Assembly: GCA_030704615.1 (NCBI GenBank) | Contig: CM060731.1 | Span: forward strand, 93,662,756-93,726,755 | Source: Takakia lepidozioides | Lineage: Eukaryota > Streptophyta > Takakiopsida > Takakiales > Takakiaceae | DNA: 64,000 nucleotides | Direction: 5' to 3' | Shown here: piece after piece, positions 55,262 through 64,000 of the stretch | Layout: each line of letters begins with the position of its first letter | How positions within the stretch are numbered: the first letter of the stretch is position 1 | The notes under the pieces: generated by a model | Databases searched by the model: none | Told to the model about the DNA's origin: nothing | What the model saw: the letters and a program-made list of their open reading frames with translations, nothing else | Position numbers and translations under genes: made by a program

Positions 55262-55744
55262 TCAAAAATTTGACTTCAGGGGAATCCCATGGCCCTGCTT
55301 ATCCTGCATTTCTCTTGCCTCAATTCGACAGCAACCTTGTTCCTTTCTGACACCTTTGTTCTTCATCATCTTTCTCAACATTGTTGTATCATCCCACCTG
55401 CTAGCTATAGAACAAACGTTCAATAGCATGACATATGTTGCAACATGTTGTGGATCCCCAGTGAGAAGGCTTTTTGCTGCACGTTCTGCCACCTCCACAT
55501 TACCATGAATTCTGCAGGCACAAAGCAAGGTCCCCCAATGCAGGTTCAATTGGCATTCAGCTGCAGGAACATAACTAAGTTTTTTCTCACCTCCCAACTG
55601 CCAGCTGCAGAACAAACTTTCGATACAAACACATATGTTGCAGCATGTTGTGGATCCCCAATGAGAAGGTTTTTTGCTGCACGTTCTGCCACCTTCACAT
55701 TACCATGAATTCTGTAGGCACAAAGCAAGGCCCCCCATTATAAG
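55262..55744 (-). pseudogene. PPR protein E-domain fragment, internally duplicated
   Basis: The minus-strand frame reads WGTLLCACRIHGNVEVAERAAKSLL, DPQHVATYVMLLNVCSIASRW and MMKNKGVRKEQGCCRIE, the E motif that ends plant PLS-class PPR proteins involved in organelle RNA editing. A second copy of its first half (GNVKVAERAAKNLLIGDPQHAATYV) lies upstream. The matching DNA segments at about 55432-55545 and 55631-55744 are offset by 199 bp. No PPR repeats precede it within the window, so it is an isolated fragment. Confidence 0.82.
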
Positions 55745-56970
55745 CATGCCTTGAACCTCAACCAAGCAGCTGAACCAAGTGCCTTGAACCAAGTGGCCTT
55801 ATCTGTGCATGCCTTCCACCTCAACCAAGTGGCCTTACGTGTTCCGTCGTACCTGAACCTTCTTTGCATCACAATAGTCTCGATATAGTAGCAGAAAACA
55901 ATGAGAATGCCTTCATGAACTGCAGATGAAGTCATAAAATGAATAACCAACAATGCCATCTTCCCATCGCAAGACTCTGTGATCCTCTCATTTCCCCTGG
56001 TGCCTATGGCCGGCCTCTGCAAACCCCCCTTCTTCCCACCAACACAGCCATGACTACCAGAATGATACATGCAATAAGAAGATGCAAACTGGAAGCCTGT
56101 CACTGTGTGCACTAGCATGTATGGACATTTGAGGACATTAAAATTCAGCAACCACCACCAACACATATGAGATTGCAGTGACAAGAGAATAGCTCACTTG
56201 TGGAGGAATTGAACTTCCAGCCAAATGAATGGCTCTGCCCCATGCAGCACAAGTGTCCTGCAAAAACAAGGTTAGTACAAAATGAAAAAGCACTTACCAA
56301 CCCCTCGTGTATAGAAAGGGCTCCCGATTCTAGGGAAGAACTGGTGGCCATCCACAGTTTGCAGGCACCAAATCCAAAGTGATAAGCCCAGAGCATCACC
56401 AATATGAGCTCCTTGGTGTGAAGGTGACGAGGCTTCCGTAGGACTTCCCCCTCATCAAAGCACCTATTCTGCAAAGAGAAGTCAACATGGAATGCCAAAT
56501 TGACACCTTCCAGCTTAAAAGTTCATGCAACCTCAAATGCCAGGTCACGAGATCTTTTAGCAAATCGTAGAAACTCCAACTACACTGTAAAGCTTACAAC
56601 AACCAGTCCAGTCGATCCATGGGGTAACAGGGGGTTACTCAGGCCCTCGTTGGGAGAAAGAGTGCCAAAAAAGCAGACACCTCCTTAAATCTAAAAATTG
56701 GACAATACAACGTCTGGTTTAAAAAAATCAAGAAACCGGAATTATAGTCTGTCCATCGCACATTTGAAGGGTCCGAGGGTAACTCAAAATCGCAGTTTCG
56801 AGAAAAACCACCGGTTCTTGCCAGTTTTGAATCGCTCCTCCAGTTCACTGCCTTGGTTTCATGTCATCAGTGGAACGGCCCCAAGTTAAACTGTCATGAC
56901 AACAAGCACCGCCCTCTATCGTGATGCTGAGTCTAAAAGCGGACTTCAAACCTAAAAAATACTCGCAAAC
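55745..56970. other. Unassigned region, possible exon remnants on the minus strand
   Basis: Some minus-strand segments look exon-like with splice signals. One is TTTTTGCAG followed by DTCAAWGRAIHLAGSSIPPQ and GTGAGC at about 56190-56260. Another ends at GTAAGT near 56295. I cannot assign them to a family. GTCCATCGCACATTTGAAG and other unique sequence follows without further signals. Confidence 0.25.
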
Positions 56971-56984
56971 GACATGAATACATG

Positions 56985-57545
56985 CATACCCTAAAAAAAC
57001 CCTAAAAACCCTTAAAAAACCCTTAAAAACCTATAATACCTAAACAAAACCCCAAAAAATGAAAAAACAAAATCCTGAAAAGGGGTGTGCGGCACCGCAC
57101 ACCTCTTTCAGCGGCACCGCACGCAAAAAAAACAAACCCTAAAAACCCCAAAAAATGAAAAAACAAAAAACCCTGAAAAGGGGTGTGCTACACCGCACAC
57201 CTCTTTCAGTGGCACCTCACACTTAAAAAAGAAAACCCTAAAAAAACCCTAAAAACCCTTTAAAAACCTTTAAAACCTTGAAAAATCCCAAAAAAAGAAA
57301 AAAGAAAATCCTGAAAAGGGGTGTGCGGCACCGCACACCTCTTTCAATGGCACCGCACACTAAAAAAAACCCTAAGTAAACCCTAAAAACCCTAAAAAAA
57401 AATCCCACTTTGAGTGGCATATGTAGGGAAAATAAAACCCCCCTAAGAATCCCTAAGAAAACGGTAAAAACCCTAGAAACCCGAAAAAACAAGAAAAGAA
57501 TTCAGTGGCATCTACGTGGGAAAAAAACCCTAAAAAAACCCTAAT
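56985..57545. repeat. CCCTAAA-like A/C-rich repeats with GTGTGCGG palindromes
   Basis: Degenerate ACCCTAAAAA words, close to the plant telomere unit CCCTAAA, alternate with GTGTGCGGCACCGCACAC palindromes at 57085-57102, 57183-57200 (variant GTGTGCTACACCGCACAC) and 57321-57338. Each is preceded by TCCTGAAAAGGG or a close variant and followed by CTCTTTCA. The palindrome keeps the GCGGCACCGC centre of array III with different arms. Confidence 0.8.
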
Positions 57546-57743
57546 TACCCATCCACTATACCACCTTCCCCGTAATTACTAATTTTTATTATGCCCACTA
57601 TCAATATTGGTTGGATCCTTGGCAACTGTGCTCTTCATATAACCTTGTCACTGGCATGCCTACAGAGTTCATCGTGTCCGCGGTTATGGGTGCCATCCGC
57701 GGAATTGCGTACAGTAACTTTTTGCAAAATCTTAGGGTAGCAC

Positions 57744-57775
57744 CGCTCACGTGAGCACAGGCTCACCGCTCACGA
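57744..57775. repeat. GCTCACG cluster at the eL27 breakpoint
   Basis: CGCTCACGTGAGCACAGGCTCACCGCTCACG lies immediately left of the point (about 57780) where eL27 coding sequence ends. It resembles the GCTCATG clusters at the edges of the transposase units. Confidence 0.6.
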
Positions 57776-57783
57776 TCTAGCAT

Positions 57784-58055
57784 CCCTCCTTTGCGAGTTT
57801 CAACTTTCTTGGAGGTAGTTTCCAGTTTCTCTGGTGTCACAACTGCCTTCAAGTTAACATCCAAAGTGTACCTAGAAAAATCCAGAATCTCTCATCAGCA
57901 CCATCTCCATCAGCAAAACCCGGCGGTTGCTCTATAAAGCCAATAGGCGAGAATACACACCTGGTTGGCATGATATGATTGTAGTTCACAACCTTAATGA
58001 ACGCCTTCAGCCTTGACCTCTTTGCGATCTTCTTCTGTGACGCCTTCTTGATAAC
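57784..58055 (-). pseudogene. RPL27: Ribosomal protein eL27 gene, internal exons, truncated
   Basis: Two minus-strand exons encode a diagnostic eL27 segment. Exon 58055-57961 reads [20 protein letters not shown] then [12 protein letters not shown]. After an 89-nt GT-AG intron (57960-57872), exon 57871-57784 gives [20 protein letters not shown] then KKVETRKGG. eL27 is a 60S subunit protein of about 135 residues. The usual C-terminus (a KARLEERFKTGKNRWFFxKLRF-like end) is missing, because GCTCACG repeats replace it at about 57780. I found no upstream exon with the AGRKAVIV region within the next kilobase. The splice sites are intact, which points to a genomic copy and not a processed one. Confidence 0.88.
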
Positions 58056-58960
58056 TTGTCAAATGGAAAAGCAACTACACATCAAATTCTTGCAAAGACG
58101 CTCAATGCTAGAATCAACGTTTCGAGTCGGCATGCACAATATCATAAGGAAAACAAATCTTCTCTCCTGTTATTGCTCCCCAGCTCCTTTGTTACTACTT
58201 CCGCTCCTTGTATGCTTCTCTGTTATTGCTTCCGAGCCTGTATTGCTGCTCCCTTGTTTTTGCTCCCCGGAGCAGGGGACTGAAAATAAGGGACCAAGAA
58301 TAGGGGATTAGTAACATAGATGTGTGGGGACCAAGAATAGGGGAGCTGGGGAGTAGGGGACTGGGAGCATGGGACCCAAGAGGGACGTGAAGCGCAAGGG
58401 AGCACTGGACTCAATAGGGATGGAGATTTGACTGCGGGCCCACCAGAGGCCTCTCCGGCTAGCTTCGGTGACCATACTGGCAAGGCTTGCATATGTGCAT
58501 TCAACTCCCATTTTATGTCTAGTGCAAACCCTCCACCCATTCATTGTTCAATGCAAATTTACAGATTCCATTGATTGAGCCTGGAGCAAAATAACAAGTG
58601 AATTTTTTGGCTACCCACCCTTGACTTGCTGTGCCCCAAATGGCAGAAGGTCTAGAGTTGGATTAAGAGCTGCGGGAAACCATTTATTTTACTCGCAAAA
58701 CCCATTCTATTACTACCTGCAAATTCATCAATAATGAGTAGTCATTTTCAAAAAATCATGAAAGAAGAGAGCTGTCAAACAAAACGTCAAAACTGAGAGA
58801 ACTCGAATCGACATATATATGTACATCAATCATGTGATATTTTTGTTTTGTGAGTACTTGTATAGCAGTTTATCCTCGAGAATATCAACTTAGCCCTTAA
58901 GCGCCCAATGGGCAAGTTTGATTTTTTCCAAAAAACGGACCCCTGCGCAGAACAAATGGT
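58056..58960. other. No further gene recognised
   Basis: This should hold upstream eL27 sequence, but I see no matching exon. GGGGACC/GGGGACT words (AGGGGACTGAAAATAAGGGACC) repeat around 58265-58375. Nothing else is supported. Confidence 0.3.
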
Positions 58961-60270
58961 TATAACTTCACCCCAATGGGCTCCTATCCCGACCACTATC
59001 ACTACCCTCTGCTCGCTACGAGTACTTTGTCACTCCACCCCCCTGATCCTCTCGCCAGAACCGCGCCAGGGCCTTCTGAATGAGCTCGTCCAGCTCATCT
59101 ATGCAGGGGCAGTTATCCTCGGGCTTCTTGCTACTTTCTATCAAGGCTACAACATAGCCTAGCGCCCCGATATAACAGAGCCAACAATCGTGCTCGTTTC
59201 GGGTATAATGTACGAGGGCTATGATGGTCTGATCGAGTTGTTCCTCACTCATATCCCTCCTTGTTGGACTGATTGGGTCTCATTCTGGGTCCTTGCCCTC
59301 CGGTGGCTACACCACGAAGTCGCAATGCACCGCGTTGGGGGTAGCTTCTAGTGCGAACTCAAGACAACATACAAGAAATCTACCTAACAAACAGTAAGAA
59401 ACACACAAGATGACACAGACTGACTGCACACTATTCTCCTGAAGATCTCCTTTTGTACCCTTCTTTACTCCTTGAGGAACTCCAACCTGGAGCTCAACCA
59501 ACCGGTTTCTCCCTATTACAGTGGGGCTCAGCCCAAGTGTTTCATAGTCTGGTGTCTCTTTGCTGTATGTTGTCACAGCCTAACTACCTCCTATTCCCCA
59601 TTGCTGGTACCCCTATCCCCCTCTTAGCCTGCAAACTACCCTCTTGTCTTCCTAGCTACAACATCCTCCGTTGTTGCCTGCCTGGCAATACCCTCCCTCT
59701 CTTTCCCAAAATCGCAACAGCTCTCCCCCACATTTTGTCTCTTTCATCTCCTGCAGTGTGCCACCCTCTCTCCCTAATCTTGATAATCCCAATAAATGCC
59801 CCTTCTCCTCCTGCTGATGTTTGCCTCTGCTCCCTGCCAGCATCGCGTCCTCCGCCCTCAACTCCTCATGATTTCTCGGAGATTCTCCTTTGCGTGCTCC
59901 TCGCGTGACGATGGCAGCGCCAGTCTTTTCCCAAGAAAGTACTTCGCCTCCCGCAACAGTCCGTGCTTTGTAGTCTTCTCCCCCTTCGTAGCGACTTGGG
60001 CCCTCGTCGCTCCGGGCATGATCGCAGCTGAGTCGGGCTCGTAAGGGTTCCGCTGCTTGTAGCGTCTGCTGAGCTCTAGCTGAGCTAGTAGCCTCCTCGC
60101 AACTCATTGCCTGGTTGCAGCTCGTAGCTGCTCATCCGGCCTGCTTGGGCGTTGGGCTTCCCTCGGGTGTGCCCTCCGGAAAGATCCCTTGCTCTGGCTC
60201 CGCCGAGCTCCTTGATGCATCCCTCATTCCCTCCTGCACAAATGCAGAGGGTCAATTTTCTAGTTTAACA
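58961..60270 (-). repeat. LTR (minus orientation), copy 2
   Basis: On the minus strand it starts TGTTAAACTAGAAAATTGACCC at 60270, directly after the polypurine stretch AGTAGGAGGGGGATAA. It is about 1.3 kb and aligns with 52704-53796, with extra sequence near 59740-59930. As a 3' LTR its internal region lies to the right. Confidence 0.72.
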
Positions 60271-60299
60271 TTATCCCCCTCCTACTTTTGTCCATGTCC

Positions 60300-61367
60300 T
60301 CATGGACGTCTTCCTCGTCTTTTCTCTATGGACCTTCTACGGCTAGATCCACTCTCTGAGCTACTTTGGGTGGTTTCATGGGGTAGCGGGAAATACTCGT
60401 CCGCACTATCATCTGGAGCGTTGCACTCATCTTCGCTCCCTCCGCTAGTTCGTACACATGTCCAAGTTGGTACATACCGCAGTGCTGCTGAAAGATGTAG
60501 TCTTAGGGGTAAGGTTGTTTGTATCCTGTGGCGGAATGAGATTCGTGGCTTCCCCATCAACACCTGCTTTACCCTTTGTTTAACTCTATATCTCGCCCCG
60601 TTGAATGACGTCTCTGTCATCCCCATGAGGGTAGGATACGCGGGTAGGGATTGCGTCCTCTTTAGCCTACGAACTAGACAACTTTTCCCTCGTTGGAACA
60701 AAGTTTTGACCTTCATGGATTCCCGTAGCTCCTCGTGAGCCCTCTGGGTAGGTACACGACCACCCGGTCTTCTCTTTGCGCAACTTCTATATGTTGCCGT
60801 TGCGTTCGCCAGAAGAGGTCATTATCATACTTAGGGGCCTTGGGCAGGTGGCAGCGTGGCTCCATAGCTGCTCGTATTTCACCTCCATTAGGCAGTAGAA
60901 CCGTAGAACGTAATGTTATATGCACTCTGTGCTAGCATCGATCTTTGCGTACTCGGCAAGTCCTTCGAGTAGTATGTCCCCCACTGCTAGCCTAAAAGCA
61001 GTTAAATCCGAAGGGTCCCTTGTGTGTTGTGCCAGTAGGCATTGAAGAATTCTGTCGTCCACTCCTCGTGTTGGGGTGGTATTGCCAACTGATGGGGGGC
61101 AGGATAAATCATCCTCAGGGCCAGGAATAATCCCTCTGGTACCTTGGGTAAAGGCATTGCGCATAGCAGAGTCTCCAGGGCCACCAAGTATTGGTTGGGG
61201 TATAAGTACCCGTCTAAGGCACCGCCGGGTAATCCTGCCGTGTCAATGTGATCAAAGATCAAAAGACAAGGTAAGGTCCGGATGTTGGGCTTCAAGAGAC
61301 AGGCCAATGCTCGTTTTTTTATAAAAATTATTACAGACCCGTCCAAGTCCAAGATCGAATTCCTCAA
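60300..61367 (-). pseudogene. 3' internal coding remnant of the minus-strand LTR element
   Basis: Minus-strand frames in order: LACLLKPNIRTLPCLLIFDH, GALDGYLYPNQYLVALETLL, PPQHEEWTTEFFNAYWH, LTAFRLAVGDILLEGLAEYAK, then a break, AAMEPRCHLPKAPKYDNDLFW, VVVYLPRGLTRSYGNP and, shifted by one frame, KVKTLFQRGKSCLVRRLKRT and PAYPTLMGMTETSFNGARYR. It directly precedes the polypurine tract and LTR, so it is the 3' part of that element's internal region. I recognise no gag, RT or integrase motif. It may be an additional 3' ORF of unknown role. Confidence 0.45.
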
Positions 61368-62370
61368 GCATAATCACCAAGCCTCACTTGCTTGTTGATC
61401 TTATTTGACTACAAATATTCCCACCGGTTCTGCTGTAACTATTCCACATGAAAGCCAACGACGGCACAATCTGCCTTCATGCCAGCCTGTCCCTGCTCGC
61501 TGACCAAGAAAACCAACGATAGCCAGCCAACTTCTCAACTCGGCCTTTACTGATTGCACACCATGATATATGCCATGAACAACTTCACCAAATCGTTTGT
61601 CATCAGTACCGATATAACATTGGCACGACGACTTGTAGACATGAGCCCATCAACCAGTCCAACACCTTGGTTGCTCACTATGTGCAGGTCTGAAACCATC
61701 AGTCTGCTCAGGAATTACCTATAGCATGGTATTTTTATCTCTGCAGCTGAAGTCGAAGACCACGGTCCACCTACTCGCGTAACCAGCTGCACCTCCGCTT
61801 CTAACCACCAAGACAATGAAGGCTTGCATCCCAGCCTTGCGAGACAACAATAATGCTGATCGTTTCACCATGCTCGGCTCTCAATCTGCCGCTCAGCCAG
61901 TGACCGTTGTAAAAGGGAGAATACCCATGCACTTTCGTGTTACCGCTTTCAACACACAGAAGCCTAACTTGCCATTGCACCCTCGTGTTTCTCTCTCATC
62001 TTCACACAAAACCCACAAGTGCTAAAAACTAATTAAGCTCACATCTTGCACTCACAGATGCAAACTCATCTCTCTCGAGTGATAGAACAAGCTAAGAGAC
62101 ACACTGTTCACACCAGAAACAACATGAAATCCATCGCTATCACTCGTTAAAACAGAAGTCGAGCTAGGGGCACCCCAAGCTATGGGGACTCCACCCCACA
62201 ACAACCTATACTCCCATCATAAGCACACTCAGTCCTAAAAGATGCAGGAGCTCGGTTGCGCAGGCTCAACTCGAGAGAGATGAGCTGCGCGACTGTCGCT
62301 CTCGTGAAGATAAGGCGGTTCAGGTATCAAACTAAACTTGACACCTGATTTAACACTTGACCTAAATCCA
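61368..62370. other. No gene recognised
   Basis: Unique sequence with short direct words only. Part of it, left of 62370, could be LTR of the chromovirus-like element on the right, but I could not find a repeated end. Confidence 0.3.
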
Positions 62371-62374
62371 AGTG

Positions 62375-64000
62375 TTAAATACAAATAACTAGCTTTATTC
62401 TAGTTGTTTTCACACTGTGCTTATTTAACTTGACAAACACTTGAAGCCGATTCGGACGCGCTTCATCTTTGAAGTAAGGCTTCAAAAGGGAGACGTGGAA
62501 TACTGGATGCACCTTGCTGTTTGTCGGCAGCTCCAATTCATACACATCCTCATTCATAACCTTCCGGATGCGAAAGGGTCCCGCATACGGAGGTACAAAC
62601 TTCGGACTCACTTCCGGAGGTAGTCAGAAATTCTTGATGTTCAACCAGACCTCCGTGCCTGCCTCAAATTTCACTTCCCTTCGTTTCTGATTCGCCTGCC
62701 TTTCATACTGTTTCCTAGCTTTGGCAATGTTGTACTTTGCGAGCTTCAACAAACGCTCGCGTTCTTCCAGTACCGCCGGTTCCTCAACGTCCTGGGCGGC
62801 CCAACTTGTCGGCACCAGAGGTGCTTTTCCATAGACCAATACAAAAGGGGAAACTCCCGTTGCGGAGTGTTATGTGTTATTATAACAGAACTCTGCCGCG
62901 TCTAAGTGTTCCACCCAGTCTGTTTGGTCTGCCGACACGTAATTCCGCAAGATCTGCTTCACTACAGAATTCACTCTTTCCGTTTGGCCGTCGGTCGTAG
63001 GTCGGAAGGTGGTGCTCATCTTCAGCCTCGTCCCCATCTTCTTCCAAAGTGCCCTCCAAAATTTACTTGTAAACTTTGGATCGCGGTCCGAGACAATATC
63101 CTTCGGGACTCCATGATGCTTTAAGACGTGGGCGAAGTAAAGTCGCCCTGTTTCCTGCGCCGTTGTCGTCTCCTTGGTGGGGATGAAATCACCCATTTTA
63201 CTGAACCTATCCACCACCACCATGATTGCATTGAATCCTTTTGACAGCGGCATAGCAGTCATGAAATCCATTGAGACGCTTTCCCAAATCCCCTCTGGAA
63301 TCGGCAAGGGTTGTAACAGCCCCGCTTGCTTTTTGTACTCGCTCCGGTTTTGTTGGCATGTGGTGCATGTCTTGACATACTCCTCTGCCTCCTCCCTCAG
63401 TTTGGGCCAGAAATACTCTTTCTTCAAGAGTGTCGTAGTGCGCTTGGCTCCGCCGTGGCCCGCAAGCGGGCTATCATGGCATTCTCTCAAGAGGCTATCT
63501 CTGATCCCTCCCTTCGGCACGTAGAGACGCTTTTGCTTATACCGGAGCAGTCCATTTTGCAAGTGGAACTGCGATTTAACCCCCATCCTCAAGTCCTACA
63601 TCACGGACTTCGCCAGCTCATCCTTTCGGCAAGCCTTCCGGATCTTCCTTTGGAGCGCCGTCTCGCCCCTGTACACCAACAGGAGCTGCTGCTTTCTACT
63701 TAAAGCATCAGTCACCACGTTGTCCCGTCCCGGTTTGAACTGGATATCCACGTCGAACACCGCCAAAATATCTTGCCACCTAAGTTGTTTTGGGGACAAC
63801 TTGGGTTGCGTGGCAAAATACTTCACCGTGACATTGTCCGTGAACACCTTCACTGGGTTAGAACCAACATAGTGGCGCCAAAGCTCAAAACAGTGCACTA
63901 CCGCCTTCATCTCTTTCTCGTGCGTCGGCCACTGTCGCTCCACTTCATTCAGTTTCTTACTTTTGTAAGCCACTGGACGTCCATCTTGCATCAGTACACC
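62375..64000 (-). pseudogene. Ty3 (chromovirus-like) pol 3' part: RNase H and integrase, runs off the window
   Basis: A single minus-strand frame enters from the right edge. RNase H comes first (LMQDGRPVAYKSKKL, THEKEMKAVVHCFELWRHYV, VFTDNVTVKYF). The integrase follows: a zinc finger with HDSPLAGHGGAKRT and CTTCQQNRSEYK, and DDE residues in MDFMTAMP, VSDRDPKFTSKFW and TDGQTERVN. Then come [25 protein letters not shown] and [13 protein letters not shown]. The frame is broken only by stops, at TAG 63593-63595, about 62870 (TAA) and about 62624 (TGA), with no indels. No chromodomain is evident after [10 protein letters not shown]. This element is separate from the Tat-type element at 33-46 kb. 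Confidence 0.88.

Noticed and set aside
52704-60270. The two minus-strand LTRs as the pair of one element with PPR and eL27 pieces inside
   Set aside because: Both LTRs are preceded by a polypurine tract and 3' internal sequence on the same side, so both are 3' LTRs of separate insertions. The sequence between them is host and other repeats.
1-64000. tRNA or rRNA genes
   Set aside because: I saw no cloverleaf with the conserved GTTCGANTC-type arm in context and no rRNA core sequence; isolated GTTCGAA words (for example near 95) lack the rest of a tRNA.

Overview
The window looks like nuclear DNA of a land plant with a transposon-rich genome. The evidence is GT-AG introns of 80-120 bp, a YLMG/YGGT plastid-type gene copy, a PPR E-domain fragment, an eL27 ribosomal protein gene piece, a CACTA (tnp2) element, and a Tat/Ogre-like Ty3 retrotransposon with an extra ORF before gag. 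A fern, lycophyte or bryophyte is possible, but the sequence does not let me name the species. Almost nothing here is an intact host gene. The host pieces are eL27 (57.8-58.1 kb), YLMG (7.0-7.6 kb) and PPR (55.3-55.7 kb), all on the minus strand and all partial or broken.

Layout: 0.26-0.30 kb, GCTCATG motifs. 0.78-2.27 kb, two palindrome arrays with a 96-bp period. 2.5-4.66 kb, copy 1 of a ParB-like/DNA-methyltransferase gene family (+), cut by a captured 1.3-kb retrotransposon fragment (4.66-5.95 kb). 7.0-7.6 kb, YLMG pseudogene (-). 9.2-11.4 kb, three LTR-like ~0.6-0.7-kb units. 11.5-13.0 kb, copy 2 fragments (-) split by an array of alternately inverted units. 13.06-17.68 kb, copy 3 (-), the fullest copy. 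18.0-19.77 kb, a ~53-bp-period palindrome array. 20.1-23.7 kb, decayed DDE transposase A (+). 25.3-31.15 kb, decayed CACTA element carrying a nested non-autonomous element. 31.15-33.35 and 45.71-46.5 kb, the two halves of a non-LTR-type retroelement ORF split by a complete 12.36-kb Ty3 element (33351-45709, 5-bp target duplication AATGC). 47.05-52.23 kb, DDE transposase B between GCTCATG clusters. 52.7-53.9 and 59.0-61.4 kb, two related minus-strand LTRs. 57.0-58.1 kb, eL27 truncated at a GCTCACG/palindrome block. 62.4-64.0 kb, a minus-strand chromovirus-like pol that runs off the window.

The most unusual content is the ParB-like + beta-class amino-methyltransferase family and the palindromes that accompany it. 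All arrays are built on a 20-30 bp palindrome centred on GGNNCC (GGCGCC, GGTACC, GGTGCC/GGCACC). Arrays lie beside copy 1, inside copy 2, and between the divergent methyltransferase copy 3 and transposase A. Single palindromes sit in three introns of copy 3 and downstream of both transposase copies. GCTCATG-type repeats lie outside these blocks at several edges. My working hypothesis is a large, now decayed mobile element that carried a transposase and a ParB-like methyltransferase on either side of a palindromic control or binding array. The nucleotide patterns are seen directly. The protein assignments come from motif recognition, and the single-element idea is inference.
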